Counted from the stretch's first letter, positions 55,601 through 63,356 are shown. The stretch: DNA of 64,000 bases from Lewinellaceae bacterium (GCA_020636075.1 JACJYO010000006.1:310001-374000); one strand, 5' to 3'. Notes: generated by a model not told the origin, from the sequence alone. Numbers and translations: made by a program.

Positions 55601-55617
55601 TGTATGTATTTTTTCAA

Positions 55618-55680
55618 GGCAGGATTAACCCTGGGGTGATAGTTTAAAAATTGTTGACCCGGTTAATCCTGCCGGTTTTA
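55618..55680 (+). terminator. Hairpin after the giant adhesin, probable terminator
   Basis: A perfect 13 bp inverted repeat (GGCAGGATTAACC at 55618-55630, GGTTAATCCTGCC at 55661-55673) lies 18 bases after the stop. The 30-base loop is long and only GGTTTTAT follows, so it is less typical than the first two terminators. Confidence 0.55.
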
Positions 55681-55832
55681 TAGACTCCATCAACAAACAC
55701 AACTGAATTTCATTTTTAATATGTACCCCAAACAGGGTAAAATGTCGGCTAATAAACTGTCAGATGCCAGCATTTTAACCAGTTTTCTGTTAATCCGTGG
55801 ATACCCTGATAAATATGCGGGTTTGCTTTTCG

Positions 55833-55840
55833 TACTTTTG
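55833..55840 (+). promoter_or_regulatory. Candidate -7 box of the fourth gene
   Basis: TACTTTTG matches TAnnTTTG exactly, about 112 bases before the ATG at 55952, a spacing like that before the giant adhesin. I see no good -33 TTTG at the right distance, so support is partial. Confidence 0.35.
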
Positions 55841-55951
55841 GCATTGTCCCTCTGATGCTTGGTTTTACTAAAGAATCTATACACATAACCCTGGCCAGAG
55901 TATTTTTTTAATCAGCTTCAATAGTTCTAAACCGACTTAATTTTTAATCGG

Positions 55952-58900
55952 ATGAAGACCAACCCGCCACGACTGCGTCTTCGGACCAGTTCGCTACGGC
56001 TGCTTTCGGTTTCCAGCAGTTGTTTTCTCATGTTGTTGCTTTCGTGTTTGCGCCTGCGCAGGCAGGCATGCAACGACTTGTCTTACATTTCCTTGATCCC
56101 GATTGTGCGGTTGAAGTCACACCGGATATGGTGCTTGAAGGTACCCCGGTGGATACATCGTATGTAGTCAGCCTGGCAACACAGGCGGGTGTGCCCATTC
56201 CGAATTTACTGACCGCAGCGCACATTGGAAGTACTATTCAGGCAACTGTTACCGATACACTCACCGGCAATTCCTGCTGGGGCCTTTTGATTGTAGAAGA
56301 CAAATTACCACCCGAAATTGCCTGCGAAAATATTGAAATACCCTGCGCAGCCGCTCAATACGCACCGGATTACCTGGCCAATGTGCTGGGCATTGCAGCG
56401 GCCTTTCCCTCCGTTTTTGAAAATTGTTCCGCGTATACGCTGACGTATATCGACAGCTGGCTCGATCTGGCTTGCAACGATCCGCAAGACCGTAGTGCCC
56501 AATTGCAGCGCGTGTGGACGGCCACAGATGCCAGCGGAAACCAGGCTACCTGCACGCAGTTTATTTATTTTCAACGCGTACATGTCGATGCCGTACTTTT
56601 CCCGGCAGATACCACACTCGACTGTAGTAACCCGCTCCTGGGCCCTTTGTATACAGGTCAACCCTATGTGGAGGCTTATGGCGTGCAGTTTCCGCTGTAT
56701 ATCGGCGATTTGGCCTGTGAACTGGATATTACCTATGTTGACCAGGAAATTCCTTTATGCGGGACATCTTATTCTGTGCTGCGTACCTGGACGGTTTACG
56801 ATGATTGCCTGCCGACTGTTCCGCTGCTTAACCCGAGGACATACATACAGGTGATCTTTGTGAAAGACCTTGCCGGGCCAACGTTCGACTGCCCAAAAGA
56901 TACTCTGGTATCGACAGATCCGTTTACTTGCAATAAATCACTTGACCTCCCGGATGTCATTATCAGCGATAATTGCTCCAATATTGCGGAGATTCTGGCT
57001 GTCTGGACAGTCAACGGAGTGACCCAAAGCCTTGCCGGCACCCTGACCAACTTTCCGGGGAACAACCTCTGGAATGCCGACACGCTGGGTGTGCTTGGCT
57101 ACGCGAATAACCTCCCTGCCGGTGTTACAACGATAAAGTATATTGTAACCGATGCTTGTGGAAACTCCAGCACCTGTACGTTTAAAGTGACCGTTTCGGA
57201 TGGCGTGAAACCCTGGGTTGCCTGCGACGAATTTACCCAGGTGTCGCTGGGAAATACCGGTGTTGCCCTGATCAATGCCTCTACCTTCGACGATGGCTCC
57301 GGCGACTACTGTGCTCCGATCTTTTCAAAGCGCGCCGGGTCGAAACCAATGCTTGCCAGCCGACCGACCGGTTTTATGACCAGGTTCGGTTTTGCTGCTC
57401 CGATGTAGGCGATACCATTACCGTGATTTTACGCGTATACGACCTGCCGCCCGATACCGGCGCCGTCAGCCTGACCTTGTTGGAAGACCATGCCAGCGAC
57501 TGTATCGTGCAGGTGTTTGTCGATGATAAATTAAAACCCGTTTGCCTGGCGCCGCTAAATCAAACGATCGCCTGCGAACTTTTGACCCGCACCTCGAGAA
57601 TTTTGGTGTGCCTGCCTTTGCCGATAACTGCTGCCTGGACACTTTTTTGAAATGCCGCCCAATTTGAGCGCATTCGATACGCTGTGCAATCGCGGAACTA
57701 TTACCCGCACATTTTCCGCGCCCAGGATTGCAACGGCCTGACCAGCCAATGCACCCAACGGATCATCATTGGATACAAACAGGATTTTGCAGTTAAATTC
57801 CCCGACGATGTGTTCGTCAACGATTGCGATACGACCGATGTATACAGCCCCGGCCCGGAAATTTTCGGAGAAGATTGCGAAACGATCGCCGCCTCTTACC
57901 AGGACAATGTCAGCACCGGCGGTGTATTGTCCTGTTACTGGATTGAGCGCCGGTGGATTGTCGTAGACTGGTGTTCGTACAACCCCAATTTACCGCTGAT
58001 CGAAGTGCCCAACCCCAACCCGGCGGTCGACCCGCTGGATCCACAAAATAAACCGGGGCCCGTAGTGGCGCCTCAAGGCCATGTTCCGGCGCCCACCCAT
58101 ATGCGCGTGACGCCCAATGATCCCGAACCTACGGACTATAGTATTTTCTGGAAGGCCAATGCAAATGGCTATTTGTACCGTCAGATTATCAGCGTGCGCG
58201 ACGATGTGCCGCCAAAAATCCGTGGTTGTCCGGCTACCTTGCCGGTAGAGTTTTGCGATCATTCTGATAATGATCCAATGTTTTGGAACGCCACGTATTG
58301 GCCTAATCCGAGTGTGCCGGGTGGCTTTTGATTTGTGTGAAGGCCCAACTTCGCTTGCAGTTACGGCCAGTGATGGTTGTTCAAAAGGCAATGTGAACAT
58401 TCGCTATTTATTGTTTTGGATCTGGATGGCGATGGGGTGCAGGAAACCGTGATCAACAGCCTGAACCCGCCGCCTCCGAATGTGGTGTATTTCGGCAATG
58501 CACTCAATCCCAATTTTACCGGAGGCGAGCCTCGCGCCTTTGATAACCGCCCGGTTGCACCCGATGAAAAGTACCGGTTTGCAATCGAACGTACCGGCTA
58601 TGTGAATGTAACCGGGTACGTGCGTTGGTCAACCATAAAAGACCCGAACACTTATGTGATGCCCCAATTGCCTTACGGGAACCACCGAATCCAGTGGATT
58701 ATCGATGATGGCTGTGGTAACGAAACTATCTGTGCCTATCCGATCCTGGTCCGCGATTGTCATGTGCCGGATTTGCTGTGTATCAACGGGTTGAGTGTCG
58801 ATATCCCGCAAACGGAGTCGATCACCCTGTATACCAACGATTTTTTATGGTATGCCAATGACAACTGCACCCCTGCTGATCAACTGGTATATGGCTTGCG

Positions 58901-60312
58901 CAAATCCGGAACCGGACATGCGTTCCCGGCCAATCCGGACGGAACGCCTCAACAAAGCGTCACCTTTACCTGTGATGAACTGGGGACTCAGTACGTTGAA
59001 CTTTGGGTGCGCGATATGGCAGGCAACTTCAGCATTTGCGAAACCTATGCCATCATTCAGGACAATTTTGGGATTTGTTCCTCCACGATGGCTTCTGTTG
59101 CCGGAAGCGTTCAAACGGAAAACAGCGACGGTCTGGAAGATGTGCACATCAATCTTGAAGGGACGCACCCGGCCCAGCCGCCGGTGTCTATGTTTGATGT
59201 ATCCGACCCAAACGGGCTCTACGGCTTTCCCAATGCATTGCCCTTTGGAACCGATATGACAATTACCCCATCGAAAGAAAATGACCCGCTGAACGGCGTT
59301 TCTACCTTCGATCTGGTGCTGATCAACAAGCACATCCTGGGGCAGGCACCACTCTCCAGTCCATACCAGTTTATCGCAGCGGATATCAACCGCAGCAAAT
59401 CCGTGACCACCTTCGATGTGGTGGAACTGCGCAAATTGATACTTGGTATATATACCGGTTTCCCGCAAAATACATCCTGGCGTTTTGTCGATGCGAACTA
59501 CCAGTTTCCCAATCCTTCGAATCCGTTTCAGGAACCGTTTCCGGAAAAGATCGTAGTGCCGTCTATGAATACGCACATGCTGTCGGAGGATTTTGTGGCG
59601 GTAAAATTGGCGATATAAACGGCAATGCAGTGACCAATAGCTGCAAAGTTCCACCCCGCGCACCAGCGGAACCCTGTATTTTGACGGGGTTTTCCGACCG
59701 ATGTCCTGCTGGAACCCGGTGAAGAATTTACGGTTACACTCGCTGCGGCCGAAGCCGTTTTGGGCTGCCAGCTCACCCTGCGTTTCCCTGATCTGGATAT
59801 TCTGCGTGTAGATCCCGGTGAAAACATGAGCGCCGAACATTTTGGTGTTTTCTCCAATGACCATGCCCTGACCATGAGTTGGGATGGCAACGGCAAACCA
59901 AGTTTTGCACTCACCTTCAAGGTGCGCAAAGCCGGTCGGATCGGGCAATTGCTCAACCTGTCGAGCCAGATCACCCGCACCGAAGCGTACCTCCCCAACC
60001 AACCAGAACCCGCAGCTGTTGCGCTGCGCTTTGGCGATCTGATTGAAGAGCAGGACTTCGAAATGTACCTGCCACGGCCCAATCCCTGGCAGAGCAAAAC
60101 AACCCTGGGTTTTATTTTTACCCGGCACGTCCAGGGCTGTGCTCACCGTTACCGACCAAACCGGCAAACAAATTTGGCAGGAGGCTGCACGCTACGACAA
60201 GGGCTACCACTCCATCAATCTGGACGCCAACCGAATTCCGGCAACCGGCGTTTTTTTCCTGCAACTGGAAACAGTATTTGGTTTGGAGACCGGGAAAATG
60301 ATCCGCCTGTAA
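55952..60312 (+). CDS. T9SS-exported HYR/dockerin-like/cohesin-like protein, free-standing module, several apparent frameshifts
   Basis: This gene, about 1450 codons, is a more distant paralogue of the C-terminal module of the first two genes (5830-10164 and 17940-22276), here with only a signal peptide in front. Collinear landmarks: CNDLSYISL then DPDCAVEVTPDMVLEG; WGLLIVEDKLPPEIACENIE; RTWTVYDDCLP; WVACDEFTQVSLGNTG; FGEDCE; VPNPNPA; NDPLNGVSTFDLVLINKHIL; DINRSKSVTTFDVVELRKLI; a cohesin-like segment (FTVTLAAAEAVLGCQLTLRF); and a T9SS signal (PRPNPWQSKTTLGF ... FFLQLETV). Frameshifts near 56085, 57330, 57590, 57655, 57715, 58325, 58415, 59610, 59645, 59690 and 60110 each restore paralogue-like sequence. 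They are therefore probably sequence errors, though a decaying gene cannot be excluded. Confidence 0.75.
56020..57408 (+). CDS. Fragment of the fourth gene: first HYR-like domains
   Basis: In the correct frame from about 56090. It covers DPDCAVEVTPDMVLEG to FTQVSLGNTGVALINASTFD and matches residues from about 2388 of the 3832-residue protein domain for domain, with conserved cysteines. Upstream of 56085 the correct frame is the one starting at ATG 55952 (leader LRLLSVSSSCFLMLLLSCL). Confidence 0.6.
   Translation: MFSHVVAFVFAPAQAGMQRLVLHFLDPDCAVEVTPDMVLEGTPVDTSYVVSLATQAGVPIPNLLTAAHIGSTIQATVTDTLTGNSCWGLLIVEDKLPPEIACENIEIPCAAAQYAPDYLANVLGIAAAFPSVFENCSAYTLTYIDSWLDLACNDPQDRSAQLQRVWTATDASGNQATCTQFIYFQRVHVDAVLFPADTTLDCSNPLLGPLYTGQPYVEAYGVQFPLYIGDLACELDITYVDQEIPLCGTSYSVLRTWTVYDDCLPTVPLLNPRTYIQVIFVKDLAGPTFDCPKDTLVSTDPFTCNKSLDLPDVIISDNCSNIAEILAVWTVNGVTQSLAGTLTNFPGNNLWNADTLGVLGYANNLPAGVTTIKYIVTDACGNSSTCTFKVTVSDGVKPWVACDEFTQVSLGNTGVALINASTFDDGSGDYCAPIFSKRAGSKPMLASRPTGFMTRFGFAAPM
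57684..58331 (+). CDS. Fragment of the fourth gene: middle Cys-rich region
   Basis: Matches the segment of the paralogues that holds CTQRVFVNYEQDYW, FNGEDCELLGVS, WTIINWCTYSPN and the NPNPNA linker. A small preceding piece (57423-57650: VILRVYDLPPDTGAVSLTLL, VFVDDKLKPVCLAP) belongs to the same protein in another frame. Confidence 0.6.
   Translation: MQSRNYYPHIFRAQDCNGLTSQCTQRIIIGYKQDFAVKFPDDVFVNDCDTTDVYSPGPEIFGEDCETIAASYQDNVSTGGVLSCYWIERRWIVVDWCSYNPNLPLIEVPNPNPAVDPLDPQNKPGPVVAPQGHVPAPTHMRVTPNDPEPTDYSIFWKANANGYLYRQIISVRDDVPPKIRGCPATLPVEFCDHSDNDPMFWNATYWPNPSVPGGF
58377..59618 (+). CDS. Fragment of the fourth gene: HYR-like end and dockerin-like pair
   Basis: 413 codons, in frame from about 58415 (LDLDGDGVQETVINS). 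It contains CINGLSVDIPQTESITLYTN, the loops NDPLNGVSTFD and DINRSKSVTTFD, and NTSWRFVDANYQF. It ends where GTAAAATTGGCG is short by one base for VKIGDINGNAVTNS. Confidence 0.65.
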   Translation: MFKRQCEHSLFIVLDLDGDGVQETVINSLNPPPPNVVYFGNALNPNFTGGEPRAFDNRPVAPDEKYRFAIERTGYVNVTGYVRWSTIKDPNTYVMPQLPYGNHRIQWIIDDGCGNETICAYPILVRDCHVPDLLCINGLSVDIPQTESITLYTNDFLWYANDNCTPADQLVYGLRKSGTGHAFPANPDGTPQQSVTFTCDELGTQYVELWVRDMAGNFSICETYAIIQDNFGICSSTMASVAGSVQTENSDGLEDVHINLEGTHPAQPPVSMFDVSDPNGLYGFPNALPFGTDMTITPSKENDPLNGVSTFDLVLINKHILGQAPLSSPYQFIAADINRSKSVTTFDVVELRKLILGIYTGFPQNTSWRFVDANYQFPNPSNPFQEPFPEKIVVPSMNTHMLSEDFVAVKLAI

Positions 60313-60413
60313 ATCTTAACTACCACGGAGGCATGGAGGGCACGGAGAAAAACCTACTCGTCCTACGACTTGAAGTCGTAGGACGAGTAAATGATTTCCA
60401 CATTTTGCATTAA
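59760..60413 (+). CDS. Fragment of the fourth gene: cohesin-like domain
   Basis: In the correct frame to about 60110 (LGCQLTLRFPDLDILRVDPG ... KPSFALTFKVRKAGRIGQLL ... FEMYLPRPNPWQSKTTLGF). The rest of this frame, past TTTATTTTTACC, is out of frame. The true C-terminus is read in the frame of 60043-60312. Confidence 0.5.
   Translation: MGCQLTLRFPDLDILRVDPGENMSAEHFGVFSNDHALTMSWDGNGKPSFALTFKVRKAGRIGQLLNLSSQITRTEAYLPNQPEPAAVALRFGDLIEEQDFEMYLPRPNPWQSKTTLGFIFTRHVQGCAHRYRPNRQTNLAGGCTLRQGLPLHQSGRQPNSGNRRFFPATGNSIWFGDRENDPPVNLNYHGGMEGTEKNLLVLRLEVVGRVNDFHILH
60043..60312 (+). CDS. Fragment of the fourth gene: end of the T9SS sorting signal
   Basis: Correct only from about 60110: LPGTSRAVLTVTDQTGKQIW ... 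NLDANRIPATGVFFLQLE, stop TAA at 60310. It aligns with the last 70 residues of both giant paralogues. Confidence 0.55.
   Translation: MKSRTSKCTCHGPIPGRAKQPWVLFLPGTSRAVLTVTDQTGKQIWQEAARYDKGYHSINLDANRIPATGVFFLQLETVFGLETGKMIRL
60321..60349. repeat. Short CACGGAG-type direct repeats
   Basis: Three imperfect copies of an 8-9 base unit (CCACGGAG, GCATGGAG, GGCACGGAG) lie between the convergent fourth gene and glycosyltransferase gene. They may belong to a dispersed repeat; function unknown. Confidence 0.4.
60355..60389. repeat. Perfect 35 bp palindrome between convergent genes
   Basis: Arms of 17 bases (TACTCGTCCTACGACTT and its exact complement) surround a single G. It lies 43 bases after one stop and 28 bases from the other. 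It could form a hairpin in either transcript but has no T tract. It may be a shared end-of-transcript structure or a mobile palindromic repeat. Confidence 0.75.
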
Positions 60414-60416
60414 AAA

Positions 60417-61208
60417 CTACCCGCCGTATAGTTTCAAATAAGCCGCTGCAGTATCCTCCATCCGGTAAACTACCCTTGGTTTTTGCAAATCCGGCTGCGC
60501 CAAAACCTGCAACACGGCAGCAGCAAGTCCCGCACTCGTTTCACTGCAAACCCCAAAGGCCAGCGCCGCGCCAACCGGCGTACTCACCATGCGGCAGCCG
60601 TTGGCTGCGCCTTCGGCAAACACAAACCCGAACGACTCAAAATGGCCGGTATGCAGCAAAACTTTGCTCCGGCGCATACGCTCCAGCACTTCCGGGCGCG
60701 GCAAACTGCCGGCAAAGGTCAGGTGTTGGGCCAGCCCCAGGCGTTCCGCTTGTTGTTTCAGGAGATTAAGTTGCGGGCCCTCGCCGATCAGTTCGGCCCG
60801 TACACCGGGTTGCTTTTCGTTGATCAAACGCAGTACCTCCAGCCATTGCACCCAGTTTTTTACCTGGATCAGCGACCCTACGCCCAAAATGTCAATGGGG
60901 CGTTCAGCGGGCAACTGTGCCGGAATATCGGCTCCGGCAATGCCCCAGGGAATTTCATGAGCGGCGCGCAGACCACAGGTTTTTTCCAGTGCATTTTGGT
61001 GGAATGGACTTAGGGCAACCAGTTGATTTGCTATGCCTGGTGCCAGGCGTTTCAGGTAGCGGTTTTGCGGCAACACGTCCTGGCCCATCAGGGTGGTTAG
61101 GAGTGGGATATTCAGGCGCCGGGAAATTTGCCGGCCCACCACCCAGGCCGGCCCAAGCCAGAAACTGTGCACAACGCGCACCTTTTTTTCAAAATGAATT
61201 TGCTGCAA
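60417..61208 (-). CDS. Glycosyltransferase, main open fragment (C-terminal 260 residues)
   Basis: Contains the end of the N-terminal Rossmann domain (TTLMGQDVLPQNRYLKRLAP) and the whole sugar-nucleotide-binding C-terminal domain with the E-x7-E signature. The first codons are the continuation of the upstream frame, not a separate start. A companion frame at 61112-61447 supplies the N-terminus. Confidence 0.7.
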   Translation of the reverse strand: MQQIHFEKKVRVVHSFWLGPAWVVGRQISRRLNIPLLTTLMGQDVLPQNRYLKRLAPGIANQLVALSPFHQNALEKTCGLRAAHEIPWGIAGADIPAQLPAERPIDILGVGSLIQVKNWVQWLEVLRLINEKQPGVRAELIGEGPQLNLLKQQAERLGLAQHLTFAGSLPRPEVLERMRRSKVLLHTGHFESFGFVFAEGAANGCRMVSTPVGAALAFGVCSETSAGLAAAVLQVLAQPDLQKPRVVYRMEDTAAAYLKLYGG

Positions 61209-61447
61209 AATGCCGGGCGCGGTAAAAGGTGCGCCAGCGCAGCCAGGGGACGGTTATTACCTCGGCAAGGATAAACAGCAAACCCGTCGTCCCGGGTTCC
61301 GCCCTTTCCCGGTGGGTACTCCAATGCAAGGATATGCAGATCAATGCCGAGGCGTGTAAACTCCTGTGCCAGCAGGTACAACGGTGGAATGCAGGTACTG
61401 TCCTGTGTATCGGCGGCAAAGCCGGGTGTGATCCAGATAATGCGCAT
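60417..61447 (-). CDS. Glycosyltransferase, GT4-type (family 1 in older schemes), one apparent frameshift
   Basis: A protein of about 343 residues read in two frames. The N-terminus (MRIIWITPGFAADTQDSTCIPPLYLLAQEFTRLGI) occupies 61447 to about 61205. The rest (LQQIHFEKKVRVVHSFWLGP ... to KLYGG) ends at 60417. The switch lies at GCATTTTGCAG on the coding strand; one more T gives AFLQQIHFEKK without a gap. The GT4 nucleotide-sugar signature HFESFGFVFAEGAANGCRMV (E-x7-E pattern) and the hinge segment IDILGVGSLIQVKNWVQWLE are clear. It would transfer a sugar from a nucleotide sugar to a glycan, lipid or protein at the inner face of the membrane. The acceptor is unknown. It is convergent with the fourth surface gene. 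Confidence 0.85.
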
Positions 61448-61452
61448 GTAAC

Positions 61453-61469
61453 GCGAACCTCCGGTTCGC
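61453..61469. repeat. GCGAACC-TCC-GGTTCGC palindrome
   Basis: This is the exact reverse complement of the element at 22296-22312. It lies 5 bases upstream of the glycosyltransferase ATG (minus strand), so it overlaps the ribosome-binding region of that mRNA. Confidence 0.7.
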
Positions 61470-61555
61470 AGTTTTAATTAAAAAATAAGGTGCAAATAAA
61501 CGGTTGGCACCTTCCAATAAATCCTGCAATGAACTGTTCCACCCAAAAATGCGAA

Positions 61556-61582
61556 GAGCGGACTATAAAAATAAGTCCGCTC
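61556..61582 (-). terminator. Possible terminator of the minus-strand T9SS gene
   Basis: A perfect 9 bp stem (GAGCGGACT / AGTCCGCTC) with a 9-base AT loop, about 200 bases beyond the stop at 61784. On the minus strand it is followed by TTCGCATTTTTGG, a weak T tract. Confidence 0.3.
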
Positions 61583-61712
61583 CCGCGTATAGTGACGCCC
61601 GCGCTTACATCGGGCGGGCGGAATGACGGCGGCCCTTCCCGCAGTACTGCGTCCGGGTTCCACCGTTCTTTTGTTGCTGTCTCAAAATTAGTGCGCCTGG
61701 AGGTGATGCAAT

Positions 61713-61788
61713 AGTAACGCGAACCGCTGGTTCGCGTAAGAAAATGGGTCATGCGAATTTTAAACGCGAACCAGCGGTTCGCGTTACT
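61713..61788. repeat. Pair of inverted REP-like palindromes overlapping a stop codon
   Basis: 61713-61737 and 61764-61788 are exact 25-base inverted copies of each other. Each contains CGCGAACC-NNN-GGTTCGCG (loop GCT or AGC). The second overlaps the TAA of the minus-strand T9SS gene at 61784-61786. The pair could fold as two small hairpins or one long one, like a paired REP (BIME). Confidence 0.75.
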
Positions 61789-62929
61789 GTTTTACCACTT
61801 TCCCGGTCCGGCGCACCGCACCTTCCTGAACGGTGATGTAGTACAAGCCTGAGGGCAGGCCACTCAAATCGACCTGGCCGTTTTCGGTTTGTCCTGCCGG
61901 CACCACCACCTGACCGTGTACATTCAGCACCTGGTAGGGCAACACAGCATTTGTCGTTGAAAAGCGAACCAGGCCGGTTGTCGGGTTCGGGCTGAGTTCG
62001 AGTGCCTCGCCGTTCCGGACTTCCGGTGCCGCGGTGGTGTTGCCGAAGTAGTAGTAGGTTTTTTCCTGAATAACCCACTCCTGCGTGTTCACATCTTTTT
62101 CGGCGTACACGTCCAGGGCGAGTTCCGGCCCAGATGGATTTTGGTAAACATAGGTGGTTTGGCTGGCAGGCGGCGCGTCGAACCCGAGGTCTTCATACGT
62201 TTCCGTGTATACGCGGTGTACGTTGTCGAAGGTGCGGGTGGTGCGCTCGTTCAGCGTCCATTCACCGGTAAAAAAGTCGGCGTCGAAAGCCTCCTCCAGC
62301 ACAGCGTTGCCGTTCCCGTCGTAGGCTGTTTCCAGTTTGTTGGTTGCAACGAGCGTGGTAGGATCGATTACGCCGTAGGTGGTATTGCGCACTTCCCGGT
62401 GTTGGACAAACTCCCGCTCGATACGGCTGAACAGCGTCCAGGCGCCTTGTTCGAATACCGACTGATCGGTGTAGTAGTTGTCGCCGTTGGCATCGTAGTA
62501 CAACTCATCCAGCAAGGCAAATGTAAAACCGCTCTCATTCAGATAGTTTATAACGATTACGGGGCGGTCCTGATCGTCGTAAGATGTGGCATTGTACAGG
62601 ACGGTCAGCCATTCGTTGGTCTGCGGGTCCCACTGCTCGGCAAGCAGCGAGTCGGTAGCCTCCGTCGAAGTGCCATGCGGGTAGGTCAGCAGGCGGGAAT
62701 CGGACACCCAGTTTTGACTGATGGCATCCCAGCTTTCGGCGTACAGCTCGATGGTGCGGCCCTGGCTGTCCGATTTTTGGGTGGTTCGGCTTTGCAATTG
62801 CCAGCCGCCGAGGTATTCGTATTCGGTTTGAATAGCGGTCGTGGCGTTGGGATAATTAAACACTGCTTTTGATTGTGGGAAGGAATCGCCCCAGGCATAG
62901 CCGGTGAACAACACCGCGGAGTCGAGCAC
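61784..62929 (-). CDS. T9SS protein, main open fragment (381 codons)
   Basis: The longest unbroken part of the gene above. Its ATG (MLDSAVLFTGYAWGDSF) is internal, since the preceding frame supplies the signal peptide and about 65 residues. Confidence 0.65.
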   Translation of the reverse strand: MLDSAVLFTGYAWGDSFPQSKAVFNYPNATTAIQTEYEYLGGWQLQSRTTQKSDSQGRTIELYAESWDAISQNWVSDSRLLTYPHGTSTEATDSLLAEQWDPQTNEWLTVLYNATSYDDQDRPVIVINYLNESGFTFALLDELYYDANGDNYYTDQSVFEQGAWTLFSRIEREFVQHREVRNTTYGVIDPTTLVATNKLETAYDGNGNAVLEEAFDADFFTGEWTLNERTTRTFDNVHRVYTETYEDLGFDAPPASQTTYVYQNPSGPELALDVYAEKDVNTQEWVIQEKTYYYFGNTTAAPEVRNGEALELSPNPTTGLVRFSTTNAVLPYQVLNVHGQVVVPAGQTENGQVDLSGLPSGLYYITVQEGAVRRTGKVVKQ

Positions 62930-63137
62930 CGAAGCGCCGCCCCCCGGTCTACAACAACCTTGTTCGCCGGGCGCACCGGCTGGCTGAATTGCTGCAATCG
63001 GGTGAATGCTTTCGGCGTGCGTTCAGCCAGCCATTGCTGGGCAAGCGGGGAGATGGAAACAGGCAGTTGTTTTGGGCAGTCAGGGTTCCGGCCAGCAGGA
63101 GCATCCCGCCGGCGATCAGCATTGTTTGGAATCGCAT
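61784..63137 (-). CDS. Secreted T9SS type A sorting-domain protein, two apparent frameshifts
   Basis: Starts at ATG 63137 with a signal peptide (MRFQTMLIAGGMLLLAGTLTAQ). The frame changes near 63062 (CCCAAAACAAC, A run), giving LPVSISPLAQQWLAERTPKA, and again near 62940 (GACCGGGGGGCGG, G run) into a clean 381-codon frame. The middle is a beta-rich region of loose 40-60 residue repeats of YD-G-N-W character (TEYEYLGGWQLQSRTTQKSD; FDADFFTGEWTLNERTTRTF). The C-terminus is a T9SS type A signal (ELSPNPTTGLVRFS ... GQVDLSGLPSGLYYITVQ). It is a secreted or surface protein of unknown function. The overlap of its stop with a palindrome is unusual. Confidence 0.8.
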
Positions 63138-63189
63138 AGTAGATAAATTTTAGACGTATGTGGGCGATAGACGCGGGGTGGATTTCGGA

Positions 63190-63356
63190 GGTTGCAGTAG
63201 ATTTACGAATTACGATTTACGAATTACGATTGGTTCACCTTTTCGAGGAGGGGTTGTTTTCAATTTATTCAAATGCCTATGGTAGGCAACCATCTATCCA
63301 ATCCCGGAATGGTGAACCAATCGAAATTCGTAAATCTCAAATCGTAAATCGCAACC
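63190..63356. mobile_element. MITE-like inverted-repeat element
   Basis: 63200-63239 and 63311-63350 are 40-base inverted repeats matching at 36 positions, around a 71-base centre. The outermost GGTTGC (63190) and GCAACC (63351) are also complementary. Each arm carries GATTTACGAAT-type units (two exact 14-base copies at 63200 and 63214), and the centre has its own TGCCTA-TGG-TAGGCA hairpin (63274-63288). It encodes no protein and lies between divergent genes. It fits a non-autonomous element or a large structural repeat; no target duplication is obvious. Confidence 0.55.

Larger units (their letters stand above)
61448..61783. other. Intergenic region rich in hairpins between two minus-strand genes
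   Basis: 336 bases with no gene I can support. It holds three REP-like palindromes, a 9 bp hairpin at 61556-61582 and a GC-rich CGCCCG/CGGGCG pair near 61600. I see no clear promoter for the glycosyltransferase. Confidence 0.5.

Noticed and set aside
55952..60312. Fourth gene as a true pseudogene
   Set aside because: The frameshifts resemble those in neighbouring unrelated genes and each one restores paralogue-like residues; kept as a gene with apparent errors, although decay is not excluded.
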